Positions 24,505 through 33,409 of a DNA stretch of 64,000 nucleotides are shown one piece after another. Both the position numbers and the translations under genes were made by a program. How positions within the stretch are numbered: position 1 is the stretch's first letter; each line of letters begins with the position of its first letter. The stretch comes from Parapedobacter tibetensis (lineage in GTDB: Bacteria > Bacteroidota > Bacteroidia > Sphingobacteriales > Sphingobacteriaceae). The stretch covers positions 434,001 to 498,000 of the forward strand of contig NZ_JAMXBE010000004.1 in NCBI RefSeq assembly GCF_024704835.1, written 5' to 3'. The notes under the pieces are model-generated. The model searched no databases. It worked only from the letters and a program-made list of their open reading frames with translations, and was not told the origin of the DNA.

Positions 24505-25776
24505 ATGCAAGTATTCAAATTTGGAGGTGCGTCCGTAAAAGACGCCGAAGGTGTAATAAACCTGGGCCGGATCATCGAAAAACACCAAAATGACAAGTTG
24601 TTAATCGTGGTTTCCGCTATGGGAAAAACCACCAACCTATTGGAACGGTTAACCCTTAGCTATTTCACCCAGAAGGATGATACATCCGATTTGTTGGAGC
24701 AAGCCAGACAATACCACGACACCATATTACGAACACTCTTTCCTGATGAGCACCATCCGGCCTATAACGATGTCGCCAATCGGTTTGTCGAAATCGAGTG
24801 GATATTGGAAGACGAGCCAATGGATCCTTATGATTATTTATATGATCAAATTGTTTCCGTGGGTGAGCTCGTCTCTACAACCATCGTGAGCCATTACCTC
24901 AATTACATCGGAGTAAAAAATATATGGCTAGATGCACGGAATTATATTTTTACTGACAATACCCATCGGGAGGGGCGTGTGGCATGGAGAATCACCGAAG
25001 AGCGCATCTTAAGTGAAATACCCACCCTGTTGGAGCAGCAATTGGCAGTAACCCAGGGTTTCATCGGTTCTACATCCGAAAATTTCACCACCACGCTTGG
25101 CCGTGAAGGATCTGACTATTCAGCAGCCATCTTCGCGGCTTGTCTTGATGCCGAAGCCGTAACCATATGGAAGGATGTACCAGGGGTACTAAATGCCGAT
25201 CCTAAATGGTTTGACAAGACAGAATTAATTGCTGAACTTTCATATTTGGATGCCATTGAGCTTACCTATTACGGTGCCACGGTCATCCACCCAAAGACTA
25301 TCAAACCGCTGCAAAACAAAAATATTACGTTGCATGTGAAGTCATTCATCGATATTGAAAATGGAGGCACGCAGATACGCCAAACCGAGGGCACCTTACC
25401 GATACCCTCATTTATCTTCAAGGTAAATCAAGTGTTGATTTCCATATTGCCGAAAGACTTTTCGTTTATTGTAGAAGACAATCTCAGTGACATTTTCAGC
25501 CGTTTCCACCAGTACCAAATCAAGGTGAATATGATGCACAATAGCGCCGTAAGCTTTTCGGTAAGTATAGATAGCACAGGAGAAAACATAGCGGAGTTGC
25601 TCCGTGATTTAAAAGCACGATATGATGTGCAGCGTCAAAACGGATTGGAACTCATCACCATACGTCATTACAACCAGCAGACTATAGATCGTGTCCTGGT
25701 GGAAAAGGAAATCATCATGGAGCTCAAGGATAGCTATACCTGCCAGCTCTTGGTTAGGAAACTTGCCCCCAGATGA
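24505..25776 (+). CDS. lysC: Aspartate kinase
   Basis: Aspartokinase phosphorylates aspartate at the start of lysine, threonine and methionine synthesis. The 423-residue monofunctional enzyme begins MQVFKFGGASVKD, has TLGREGSDYSAAIFA at about residues 199-213 and WKDVPGVLNADP, and ends with two short ACT-like regulatory segments, so feedback control by an amino acid is expected. No homoserine dehydrogenase domain is fused. It is the last gene of a short plus-strand run. Confidence 0.93.
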   Translation: MQVFKFGGASVKDAEGVINLGRIIEKHQNDKLLIVVSAMGKTTNLLERLTLSYFTQKDDTSDLLEQARQYHDTILRTLFPDEHHPAYNDVANRFVEIEWILEDEPMDPYDYLYDQIVSVGELVSTTIVSHYLNYIGVKNIWLDARNYIFTDNTHREGRVAWRITEERILSEIPTLLEQQLAVTQGFIGSTSENFTTTLGREGSDYSAAIFAACLDAEAVTIWKDVPGVLNADPKWFDKTELIAELSYLDAIELTYYGATVIHPKTIKPLQNKNITLHVKSFIDIENGGTQIRQTEGTLPIPSFIFKVNQVLISILPKDFSFIVEDNLSDIFSRFHQYQIKVNMMHNSAVSFSVSIDSTGENIAELLRDLKARYDVQRQNGLELITIRHYNQQTIDRVLVEKEIIMELKDSYTCQLLVRKLAPR

Positions 25777-25834
25777 ATTGGATAACGGCCATGTCATTTA
25801 ATGGTTAAGCATTTATTTTCTTTGATTTTTTGCA

Positions 25835-25842
25835 TAGTTTTG
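25835..25842 (+). promoter_or_regulatory. -7 box upstream of the thioredoxin-like lipoprotein
   Basis: TAGTTTTG matches TAnnTTTG and lies about 33 nt before the ATG at 25875. A TTTG at 25821 is too close to serve as the -33 element. Confidence 0.4.
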
Positions 25843-25874
25843 ATAAAATATGATTCTAATAAAACAATAAGCAT

Positions 25875-26471
25875 ATGATTTGCCAAAAATATATGATCCG
25901 TATTTCTACTTTTATGTGCCTGGCACTTTCCCTTTCATGTAATGGAAACAGTAAACAACCTCATACGCAAAGCGAGTCTAAGGAATCGGCAATACAAAGC
26001 CATGCAAGCGCCTCCCCCGCTGTCGCCCCAACCTCAGTTGAACCAACCAAAATAATCCCTGATTTTACTTTTTATATTTTGCAAAGCGGTATACGTTTCA
26101 GCCGTGAAGATCTCGCCAAAGACGGCAAGAATATTGTGTTCATCCTATTTGACCCAAGTTGCAGCCATTGCCAACATGAAGCAAGAGATCTTGGTCAGCA
26201 TTACAGCCGCGTCAAAGATGTTCACGTTTATTTTGTCTCGATGAATGACCCAGCGCTTATGAGTACCTTTTTGGATACCTACGCCAAGCCTTTGATTGGC
26301 AAAGACAATATTACACTATTGTATGATCGTAATGCCGAGTTTATCAACAAATTCCATATCCCTTCACAATATCCGGCCACATATGTGTATGGATCCGACG
26401 GCATATTGAAACAGCATTGGAGTGGTGAAAAAGATATCGAGGAGGTAATCGCAGCCATTAATCAGGTGTAA
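25875..26471 (+). CDS. Thioredoxin-fold (TlpA/redoxin-like) lipoprotein
   Basis: A 198-residue envelope protein with a lipoprotein signal (STFMCLALSLSCNGN), a low-complexity Ser/Pro/Ala linker, and a thioredoxin-fold domain whose active site is DPSCSHCQHEARD (CxxC with Ser-His between the cysteines). A cis-Pro segment (IPSQYPATYVYGSDG) is present. It likely reduces or exchanges disulfides in the periplasm. A second possible start is Met7 (25893). Confidence 0.85.
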   Translation: MICQKYMIRISTFMCLALSLSCNGNSKQPHTQSESKESAIQSHASASPAVAPTSVEPTKIIPDFTFYILQSGIRFSREDLAKDGKNIVFILFDPSCSHCQHEARDLGQHYSRVKDVHVYFVSMNDPALMSTFLDTYAKPLIGKDNITLLYDRNAEFINKFHIPSQYPATYVYGSDGILKQHWSGEKDIEEVIAAINQV

Positions 26472-26496
26472 CAGGCATAAGGCATAAGATAATAAA

Positions 26497-26566
26497 CCAC
26501 GTGGTATAACAGTAATCATTTTAATGATTAACTTTGGACTTGGTTTAACCATCTACGTAGTATAAC
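26497..26566 (+). promoter_or_regulatory. Promoter region of gap with paired palindromes
   Basis: Two copies of a palindrome followed by TATAAC, CCACGTGGTATAAC (26497-26510) and CTACGTAGTATAAC (26553-26566), lie 56 bp apart on either side of the -7 box TAACTTTG (26529-26536). Between them TAATCAT-TTTA-ATGATTA (26513-26530) is a perfect 7-bp inverted repeat whose end overlaps the -7 box. The gap ATG is at 26574. Confidence 0.55.
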
Positions 26567-26573
26567 CTATTAA

Positions 26574-27578
26574 ATGTTGAAAATTGCAATAAATGGTTTC
26601 GGTCGTATCGGCCGAAACACGCTCCGCAACATGCTGCTTAGGCAGGTAAAGGGCATCAATGTGGTGTCCATCAATGACCTAGCTGATACCCACACATTGG
26701 CCCATCTCTTCCGGTATGATTCCGTCCATGGCCCCTATGGCGGCAATATCGAAGCAACCCCAAATACCTTGATTATAGATGGCAATTCCATCCAAGTGTT
26801 TGCCGAAAGGGATCCGATAAAGTTGCCTTGGAAATCATTGGATGTGGATGTAGTCATAGAAGCCACCGGTAAATTCACGAGTGGGCAAGCAGCCGCCAAA
26901 CATTTAGAAGCCGGGGCAAAACAGGTGATCATATCTGCCCCTTCATCAGACAGGGATGTCCCTACTGTGGTATTGGGGGTCAATGAAGCTTCCATTGATT
27001 TACGTAGCCCCATCCTATCCAATGCTTCATGTACCACCAATAACGTGGCACCATTGGTCAAGGTGCTGGATGAAAACTGGGGTATCCAAGATGGTTATAT
27101 CACCACTGTACATAGCATGACAGGTGATCAAAATCTCCATGACGCCCCTCATCGCGACCTCCGGCGAGCAAGAGCCGCCTCTGCTTCCATCATCCCTACC
27201 ACTACGGGCGCCGCCAAGGCCATCACCAATGTGTTTCCGCATCTGGAGGGTAAACTTGGTGGTGCTGGCATCCGCGTACCCGTCTTGAATGGTTCGTTGA
27301 CGGATTTTACCTGTACCTTACACAGCCAACCAACCGTATCCGAAATCAACACGACGTTTAGAAAAGCTGCGGAAGGAGTACTCCAAAACGTATTGCGCTA
27401 TACCGAGGATCCTATCGTATCCGTCGACATCATCAATAGCCCATATTCCTGCGTATTTGATGCTCAGCTGACATCGGTAGTCGGTGGATTGATTAAAGTA
27501 GTTGGCTGGTATGATAATGAATATGGATATTCCAATCGCTTAGTGGATTTGTTGATTAAAATTGCTGAAAATGATTAA
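26574..27578 (+). CDS. gap: Glyceraldehyde-3-phosphate dehydrogenase, type I
   Basis: The 334-residue glycolytic enzyme oxidises glyceraldehyde-3-phosphate with NAD+. It has the NAD-binding start NGFGRIGRNTLRNML, the catalytic SNASCTTNN with Cys at about residue 152, the catalytic-His region TVHSMTGDQNLHDAPHRD, and the C-terminal WYDNEYGYSNR. The NASCTTNN motif and length place it in the classical NAD-dependent group. Its stop codon overlaps the start of the next GNAT gene by 8 bp. Its upstream region has an unusual set of palindromes that suggests regulation. Confidence 0.97.
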   Translation: MLKIAINGFGRIGRNTLRNMLLRQVKGINVVSINDLADTHTLAHLFRYDSVHGPYGGNIEATPNTLIIDGNSIQVFAERDPIKLPWKSLDVDVVIEATGKFTSGQAAAKHLEAGAKQVIISAPSSDRDVPTVVLGVNEASIDLRSPILSNASCTTNNVAPLVKVLDENWGIQDGYITTVHSMTGDQNLHDAPHRDLRRARAASASIIPTTTGAAKAITNVFPHLEGKLGGAGIRVPVLNGSLTDFTCTLHSQPTVSEINTTFRKAAEGVLQNVLRYTEDPIVSVDIINSPYSCVFDAQLTSVVGGLIKVVGWYDNEYGYSNRLVDLLIKIAEND

Positions 27579-28020
27579 ATTCATCGCTACTGAAGACACA
27601 CTCCCCCTTAGGAGCAGCGTACTCCGCAACGGTGAGCCAACAACCGAATGCTATTTCCAAGCCGATGATTTGCCTACCACTTTCCATTTGGGATACCATT
27701 CCCCTGTGGACGAAATCGTGTCTATCCTTACCTGTCAGCTCGAATCCATGGAGCCCTATACAGGGATAGGTTACCGCTTACGCGGCATGGCCACGCATCC
27801 GGAGTGGCAAGGCAAGGGGATTGGCACCTTACTACTCAAAGAGGTCATTGACCACTTGGCCAACGAAATGAAGGCAGACTACCTGTGGTGTAATGCCCGG
27901 AGGGTTGCCCATGATTTTTATCAGAACCTTGGATTTGAATTCCTCTCGGAAGAATTTGAAATTCCGGGCATTGGCCTGCATAGGGTGATGTATCTTGACT
28001 TGTACAACAAAAACTCATAG
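27571..28020 (+). CDS. GNAT family N-acetyltransferase
   Basis: A 149-residue acetyltransferase read from ATG 27571. The acetyl-CoA loop is ATHPEWQGKGIGTLLLKE at about residues 72-89, followed by the NARRVAHDFYQNLGFE region. Substrate unknown. A TTG at 27562 would add three residues, but ATG 27571 is the better start. The start overlaps the gap stop codon by 8 bp, so it is translationally linked to gap, although no functional link is known. A bidirectional terminator follows. Confidence 0.85.
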   Translation: MIKFIATEDTLPLRSSVLRNGEPTTECYFQADDLPTTFHLGYHSPVDEIVSILTCQLESMEPYTGIGYRLRGMATHPEWQGKGIGTLLLKEVIDHLANEMKADYLWCNARRVAHDFYQNLGFEFLSEEFEIPGIGLHRVMYLDLYNKNS

Positions 28021-28035
28021 GTGGTTTTAATTCCA

Positions 28036-28067
28036 CAAAAAAGGGAAGCCAATGACTTCCCTTTTTC
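28036..28067. terminator. Bidirectional terminator between GNAT and rplT
   Basis: AAAAAGGGAAG and CTTCCCTTTTT form an 11-bp perfect stem around CCAATGA, with A-tract and T-tract flanks, so it can stop transcription from both converging genes. Confidence 0.85.
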
Positions 28068-28094
28068 CTAACAAAATCGAATGGGGTTAAAACC

Positions 28095-28439
28095 TTATTT
28101 TACTGCGTCTACGACGGCCTTGAATGCCTCCGGATTGTTCATGGCCAAATCGGCCAGCACCTTACGGTTCAACCCAATGTCTTTGGCGTTCAACTTACCT
28201 ATCAGTTGCGAATATGAAATCCCATGCTGACGGGCACCGGCGTTGATACGTTGTATCCATAAAGCCCTGAACTCCCTTTTCTTGGTTCTGCGGTCGCGGT
28301 ATGCGTACTGCAATCCCTTTTCTACTGTATTCTTTGCAACGGTGTATACCTTGCTGCGTGCCCCATAATAGCCTTTGGCCATTTTGAGGATTTTCTTCCG
28401 TCTTCTTCTTGACGCTACTGAGTTAACCGAACGTGGCAT
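28095..28439 (-). CDS. rplT: 50S ribosomal protein L20
   Basis: The 114-residue basic protein begins [29 protein letters not shown] and contains the conserved [23 protein letters not shown] segment of L20, which binds 23S rRNA and helps early 50S assembly. In other bacteria L20 also represses its own operon. It follows rpmI by 95 bp, the longest gap of the operon, and is the last gene before the terminator. Confidence 0.98.
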   Translation of the reverse strand: MPRSVNSVASRRRRKKILKMAKGYYGARSKVYTVAKNTVEKGLQYAYRDRRTKKREFRALWIQRINAGARQHGISYSQLIGKLNAKDIGLNRKVLADLAMNNPEAFKAVVDAVK

Positions 28440-28534
28440 AATTTTTTGTTTTTTTGGTAGCAGGCGCCGTGTTTCGCAACGATCTTACAACCCAATACCC
28501 GGTCAATGATTTTTGTTAATTTTAAACCTAATAA

Positions 28535-28735
28535 TTATTTGCCGATAGCAAGCATACGTTTCACGTTGCCCGTATCCGCATCAGACACTAAACCTGTCTG
28601 TGTCAGATTGCGTTTACGCTTGGTGCTTTTCTTGGTCAGAATGTGACTTTTGAAAGCATGCTTCCTCGCAATTTTACCTGTTCCAGTAAGTTTGAAACGC
28701 TTCTTCGCACTGGAATTGGTTTTCATTTTTGGCAT
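28535..28735 (-). CDS. rpmI: 50S ribosomal protein L35
   Basis: A 66-residue very basic protein, [20 protein letters not shown] followed by [10 protein letters not shown], the standard L35 sequence. It lies 34 bp after infC and 95 bp before rplT in the conserved infC-rpmI-rplT order. Confidence 0.98.
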   Translation of the reverse strand: MPKMKTNSSAKKRFKLTGTGKIARKHAFKSHILTKKSTKRKRNLTQTGLVSDADTGNVKRMLAIGK

Positions 28736-28769
28736 GATTCGCTATTTTTATATCGATTTGTTAGTTTTC

Positions 28770-29339
28770 TTATTTTTTCCCTGATGATTTGGGCGATAAG
28801 GTGAGAAACATCCGCTTGCCTTCCAATTTCGGCAATAATTCCACTTTGCCGTACTCTTCAAGGGCCTGCGCAAAACGCAGTAACAGGATTTCTCCTTGTT
28901 CCTTATAGACTATCGCCCGGCCTTTGAAATGCACGTATGCACGTACCTTTTCACCTGCCTCCAGGAATTTAATCGCATGCTTGAGCTTAAACTCAAAATC
29001 ATGGTCATTGGTATTCGGGCCAAAACGGATTTCCTTGATAACTGTTTGTTTGGCGTTTGCCTTGATCTCCTTTTGCTTTTTCTTTTGCTCGTATATAAAC
29101 TTGCTATAATCGATAACCTTGCAAACGGGTGGACTGGCATTCGGTGAAATTTCCACTAAATCCAGATCCAATTCATCAGCAAGATCCAATGCTTTGCGTG
29201 TAGGGTAAATTCCCGGCTCCACATTTTCGCCAACTAAGCGCACCTCTGGTACCCTGATGAAGTCATTGATACGATGTTCTGGCTCCTTTTTCCTAAATGG
29301 AGGTCTTGGGCCTCTGAATCCTGGTCTGTTTAATGCCAA
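28770..29339 (-). CDS. infC: Translation initiation factor IF-3
   Basis: A 189-residue IF-3 with the N-terminal domain ending in the linker ([18 protein letters not shown]) and the C-terminal domain with [23 protein letters not shown]-3 binds the 30S subunit and rejects non-canonical start codons. The start is TTG at 29339 (encoding [10 protein letters not shown]), 12 bp after the thrS stop; no in-frame ATG exists near the N-terminus. A rare start codon is a known feature of infC (AUU in E. coli), allowing self-regulation, so this fits. Confidence 0.97.
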   Translation of the reverse strand: MALNRPGFRGPRPPFRKKEPEHRINDFIRVPEVRLVGENVEPGIYPTRKALDLADELDLDLVEISPNASPPVCKVIDYSKFIYEQKKKQKEIKANAKQTVIKEIRFGPNTNDHDFEFKLKHAIKFLEAGEKVRAYVHFKGRAIVYKEQGEILLLRFAQALEEYGKVELLPKLEGKRMFLTLSPKSSGKK

Positions 29340-29351
29340 CTAGTTAAAAAA

Positions 29352-31277
29352 TTAAACGGTTATCTCTTTTATTAATTGCTCGCTGAATGCGTCCGTAGTC
29401 ATGGCACCTAAATCTTGGGAGCCATGCTTCCTAACAGAAACGGTGCCACTCTCCATCTCCTTCTCCCCTACAATCAGCATGTAGGGTATTTTCTTCATCT
29501 CGGCGTCCCTGATTTTACGTCCAACTTTCTCGTCTCGCAAATCTATCAAGCCGCGAATATCGGAATTATTGAGCGATTCCAAAAGTTTTTTCGCATATTC
29601 TTCATATTTTTCCGATACCGGGAGTATAATAAATTGCTCTGGTGCAAGCCACAGCGGAAACTGTCCGGCACAGTGTTCTATCAGTACAGCCACAAAGCGT
29701 TCCAACGACCCAAAGGGTGCGCGGTGTATCATCACGGGCCGATGCTTGGTGTTGTCGCTCCCAGTATATTCGAGCTCAAAACGCTCGGGCAGGTTGTAAT
29801 CCACCTGGATGGTACCCAACTGCCACTTGCGACCCAACGCATCCTTCACCATGAAATCCAATTTGGGCCCATAGAACGCGGCCTCGCCTAGCACCGTCAC
29901 CGTATTCAATCCTTTCTCCTCTGCCGCTTCCACGATGGCTTGCTCGGCTAAGTGCCAGTGTTCGTCTGATCCAATGTACTTCACTTTATTATCCGGATCG
30001 CGAAGGGATATCTGGGCAATGTAATCGTCAAACCCTAAAGCGCGGAATGTATAGAATACCAAATCAATAACCTTTTTGAATTCTTCCTTCACTTGGTCAG
30101 GCCGACAAAAGAGATGCGCATCATCTTGTGTAAAACCACGTACACGGGTAAGGCCATGCAATTCTCCACTCTGTTCGTAGCGGTAGACCGTACCGAATTC
30201 CGCATAGCGGATAGGTAAATCTTTATACGAACGGGGTTTCGTCTTGTATATTTCGCAATGGTGCGGGCAGTTCATGGGTTTCAGGAAAAACTCCTCCCCT
30301 TCTTGTGGTGTATGAATGGGCTGGAACGAATCCGCACCATACTTATCATAGTGCCCGGAGGTCACGTACAGGTTCTTATGCCCAATGTGGGGTGTCATTA
30401 CCGGTTCGTAACCTGCCTTCAGTTGCGCACGTTGCATGAAATCGATTAATTTTTGCCGTAACCGTGCCCCTTTAGGCAGCCACAGTGGCAATCCCATCCC
30501 CACTTTTTCGGAAAACGCAAACAATTCTAGCTCCTTACCCAGCTTGCGGTGGTCGCGTTTCTTTGCTTCCTCAATCATGGTCAGGTAATCCGTCAATTCG
30601 CTTGCTTTAGGGAAAGTAACGCCGTAAATACGCGTAAGTTGCTTACGGCTTTCGTCACCCCGCCAATAAGCCCCAGCCACATTGGTCAATTTTACGGCCT
30701 TAATAAAGCCGGTATTGGGGATATGTGGCCCCCGGCATAAATCCGTGAAGTTGCCCTGCGTATAAAAGGTAATGCTTCCATCGGGCAAATCTTTAATTAG
30801 GTCAAGCTTGTACTCGTCACCTTTATCGCTGAAATACGCTTCCGCCTCCGCTTTGCTTACTGGTTTACGGACGTATGCCGACTTGGTACGGGCTAACTCA
30901 ACGATTTTGTCCTCGATTAGTTTGAAATCATCCGAGGAGAATTCACGGTCGCCAAAATCTACATCGTAATAGAATCCTGTTTCAATGGCGGGACCGATAC
31001 CAAATTTGATACCCGGATATAGGTCTTCTAAGGCTTCAGCCATCAAGTGAGCCGAAGAATGCCAAAAGGTCGATTTACCTTGGTCGTCATTCCAAGTAAG
31101 CAACCGTACGGACGCATCTTGCTCAATTGGGCGCGAAGCATCCCATACCTCTCCGTTTACCTCCGCGGCTAGCACATTGCGGGCCAAGCCTTCTGAAATG
31201 GATTGTGCGATTTCCATCGCTGTAGTCCCCTCGGCATATTGCCGTACGGAACCGTCAGGTAGTGTAATGTCAATCAT
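29352..31277 (-). CDS. thrS: Threonine--tRNA ligase
   Basis: The 641-residue class II synthetase charges tRNA-Thr. It has an N-terminal TGS domain ([17 protein letters not shown]), the editing domain with [16 protein letters not shown] and its conserved metal-binding Cys/His region, catalytic motif 2 ([20 protein letters not shown]), the [10 protein letters not shown] segment and the anticodon-binding C-terminus. Length is typical. It is the first gene of thrS-infC-rpmI-rplT. A canonical promoter and a short hairpin lie in its 72-nt leader. Confidence 0.97.
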   Translation of the reverse strand: MIDITLPDGSVRQYAEGTTAMEIAQSISEGLARNVLAAEVNGEVWDASRPIEQDASVRLLTWNDDQGKSTFWHSSAHLMAEALEDLYPGIKFGIGPAIETGFYYDVDFGDREFSSDDFKLIEDKIVELARTKSAYVRKPVSKAEAEAYFSDKGDEYKLDLIKDLPDGSITFYTQGNFTDLCRGPHIPNTGFIKAVKLTNVAGAYWRGDESRKQLTRIYGVTFPKASELTDYLTMIEEAKKRDHRKLGKELELFAFSEKVGMGLPLWLPKGARLRQKLIDFMQRAQLKAGYEPVMTPHIGHKNLYVTSGHYDKYGADSFQPIHTPQEGEEFFLKPMNCPHHCEIYKTKPRSYKDLPIRYAEFGTVYRYEQSGELHGLTRVRGFTQDDAHLFCRPDQVKEEFKKVIDLVFYTFRALGFDDYIAQISLRDPDNKVKYIGSDEHWHLAEQAIVEAAEEKGLNTVTVLGEAAFYGPKLDFMVKDALGRKWQLGTIQVDYNLPERFELEYTGSDNTKHRPVMIHRAPFGSLERFVAVLIEHCAGQFPLWLAPEQFIILPVSEKYEEYAKKLLESLNNSDIRGLIDLRDEKVGRKIRDAEMKKIPYMLIVGEKEMESGTVSVRKHGSQDLGAMTTDAFSEQLIKEITV

Positions 31278-31321
31278 CTACAACTATGATTTTTTTTTAT
31301 TTCTAGAAATTTGTTCATAAT

Positions 31322-31362
31322 AACCACCGTACAAACGTGGTTTTTTTGCAGGCACAAAGGTA
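31322..31362 (-). promoter_or_regulatory. thrS operon promoter and leader hairpin
   Basis: The minus strand carries TACCTTTG (31362-31355), a canonical -7 box. A few bases into the predicted transcript AACCAC and GTGGTT (31342-31337 and 31327-31322) form a 6-bp hairpin with a 9-nt loop, followed by an A-rich leader to the thrS ATG. The TTG upstream is 22 bp away. No terminator or T-box is recognised. Confidence 0.5.
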
Positions 31363-31405
31363 AGGAAAGAAATATGAAGTTAGCAATATGAAGCGCAATA
31401 CAAAT

Positions 31406-31975
31406 TCAAAAAACCACGCCAAACCGTATCGCCATCCGGTTTAGCGTATATTTTTCCGTATTGTATGCTTCCGGCCCCAAAATGGTGTTCGCCGTATGCA
31501 GTGATGCAACTTGCCTTTTGTATCCAATGCTAACCAAATAACGATCTTTACCTTTGGCTTTCCACCTCAACCCCATGGAAGGATTGAATACAACGCCCCC
31601 GTCATGCCATTGCGTATCCGTTCGTTTCTCAAACCAAGCAAACCCATATCCCACCTCCATCCCAACATACGGAGATACCCGCTTTTTGGGCAAGATGACC
31701 CGAGCTCCCAGGGTTATGGGAACAATGCGAAGACCGAAATATTCGTCCACGCCAACGGTAAGCCCCATGCTCATCACCCGGGCGAATTGCACACCGTTGA
31801 ACGATTGAACTGTTAAGGCGACCGGCGAAAAAAAATTCGCGCCAGACCACAATGTGCCTATTTCAGTTTCGTTGGCATAGCGGAGGGATTGCCCTCGAAC
31901 GGATACGCCCACATATAGCAAAATCACTGTGACGATTACCGGCAAGCCGGATATCCTTAGCATACTTACCCTCAT
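31406..31975 (-). CDS. Outer-membrane beta-barrel-like protein
   Basis: A 189-residue protein with an N-terminal signal peptide (PVIVTVILLYVGVSVRGQ) and a succession of amphipathic beta strands, including GLRIVPITLGARVILPKKR, SPYVGMEVGYGFAWFE and YLVSIGYKRQ, ending in an aromatic/hydrophobic RFGVVF. This is the pattern of a small outer-membrane barrel. No specific family is recognised. Its start overlaps the LVIVD gene stop by 4 bp (ATGA), so they form a two-gene envelope operon. Confidence 0.65.
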   Translation of the reverse strand: MRVSMLRISGLPVIVTVILLYVGVSVRGQSLRYANETEIGTLWSGANFFSPVALTVQSFNGVQFARVMSMGLTVGVDEYFGLRIVPITLGARVILPKKRVSPYVGMEVGYGFAWFEKRTDTQWHDGGVVFNPSMGLRWKAKGKDRYLVSIGYKRQVASLHTANTILGPEAYNTEKYTLNRMAIRFGVVF

Positions 31976-33213
31976 TTCACATTGATACAGCTGAGGAGCT
32001 TTAATTTACGGGGGTCGCTATAATCGTACTGGCATACACCATCTGCACCGGTAACAATCAGGGATTTCGGTGCGGGTATAACATCGGTGAATCGTTTGTT
32101 TTCAATGTGTTCCAGTTGGTTATTTGCAATATCCAATACGTTGGATGTGTTAAAACTCTTCAGTCCGAAATCACCTTCGCAGATATAAAGGTAATCGCCC
32201 GACAACCCCAGACCATGGGGATTGTCCATCGCATAAGATTTGATCAATTTGGGATAATAGGGATCCTTGATATCCAGCACTTGCAGCACATCTTCTCCAA
32301 ACCGGCACATGTTACCCGTCCTAAGTGTTACAAATGCATGGTCATCATTGACAACGACTGGATCACAGGCCGCTATATGCTGGTATACCGACATGCGTAT
32401 GGGGCTGTCCGGTTTGGTCGCATCGTAAATATGCATCCCGGTCATCGAACCGATAAACAGCTTCTCCTTATAAGGGAATATGGTTTCGATGCCCCACCCC
32501 AGCTGGATATCTTTCACAAACTTGGGTTTGCAGGCTTGTTGTACATCGAAAAGCCGCAGCGTATAGTCATCCACAGCATATAAATGGCCACTCATCAGGG
32601 TGAAACGCGCCATTGATCCACCCTGCCCGTAACCGGCAGCGGCGTCGGACGAAACAAACGCTTCCTGATTACGCCAAGTACCCCATCCACGCCCTTGTTC
32701 GACACTAGTTGTAGTGATGACCGTATCCTTGAATGTCACAAACATTCCGCGTTCCGCATCGACAAACATGTGTGGGAACACTTCTTCTACGCGCTCCACC
32801 AATTTGATGGCCGACAAATCGCTGATATCGAATGCCAAAAGGTCAATATAGCTGTCGGCATACAGGATATTACTGTTGACCGCTAAGTCAACGTTGCCCG
32901 GAATCTCAATGTACGTGATGTTTTGTGGGTTCGACGGATCCCGATTATCCAACACGTGTATCCCTTTCTGTGGCTCGTTAATGAACAAGTAATCTCCATA
33001 AACGTAGATTTTGCCTGCATCTGAAATGGTTTTCACGGGTCGGGGGCCCACTTCCATTTTCCGGAATGCACTTACTTCAAGATAAACGGGCACTTGAGTG
33101 GCATAGGTAACGGTGTGTTCGACTTGATCACGGCAAGAAGTAAAAGTGGAAATAATTAATACAAGGCCTACCAATAATTTCGGTAACCTGTTAGCGGGTA
33201 ATGAAGTACTCAT
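31972..33213 (-). CDS. LVIVD-repeat beta-propeller lipoprotein
   Basis: A 413-residue protein with a lipoprotein signal (LVGLVLIISTFTSCRDQ, acceptor Cys at 27) followed by repeats of the LVIVD/kelch-like propeller type: GKIYVYGDYLFINEPQKGIHVLD, LYADSYIDLLAFDISD, HLYAVDDYTLRLFDV, KLFIGSMTGMHIYD and GDYLYICEGDFGLKSF. Such proteins are probably surface scaffolds; no ligand can be proposed. The downstream barrel-like gene overlaps it by 4 bp. Confidence 0.82.
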   Translation of the reverse strand: MSTSLPANRLPKLLVGLVLIISTFTSCRDQVEHTVTYATQVPVYLEVSAFRKMEVGPRPVKTISDAGKIYVYGDYLFINEPQKGIHVLDNRDPSNPQNITYIEIPGNVDLAVNSNILYADSYIDLLAFDISDLSAIKLVERVEEVFPHMFVDAERGMFVTFKDTVITTTSVEQGRGWGTWRNQEAFVSSDAAAGYGQGGSMARFTLMSGHLYAVDDYTLRLFDVQQACKPKFVKDIQLGWGIETIFPYKEKLFIGSMTGMHIYDATKPDSPIRMSVYQHIAACDPVVVNDDHAFVTLRTGNMCRFGEDVLQVLDIKDPYYPKLIKSYAMDNPHGLGLSGDYLYICEGDFGLKSFNTSNVLDIANNQLEHIENKRFTDVIPAPKSLIVTGADGVCQYDYSDPRKLKLLSCINVK

Positions 33214-33383
33214 CGTGTTTGTGTTTTAGGTGTTAAAAAGGTTATCTATCAAAAATTGATTATTGCTAATCACGTTTTTATGGATGACGATCATGACAAC
33301 CATAACGCTACAATCGGTTAAAAAATTTTCGAGATGTGAGCTAGTAAGTAACAAGGACTGGGAAGCAAGACCTATAAATTTCC

Positions 33384-33391
33384 TATCTTTG
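33384..33391 (+). promoter_or_regulatory. -7 promoter box for queE
   Basis: TATCTTTG matches TAnnTTTG and lies 18 nt before the ATG at 33410. It falls inside the longer open frame that begins at 33263 and so argues that the true start is downstream of it. Confidence 0.55.
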
Positions 33392-33409
33392 CGTCCTCAA
33401 AATAGAAAA

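Noticed and set aside
33263-33409. N-terminal extension of QueE
   Set aside because: The -7 box TATCTTTG at 33384 lies inside it and the residues are not family-like.
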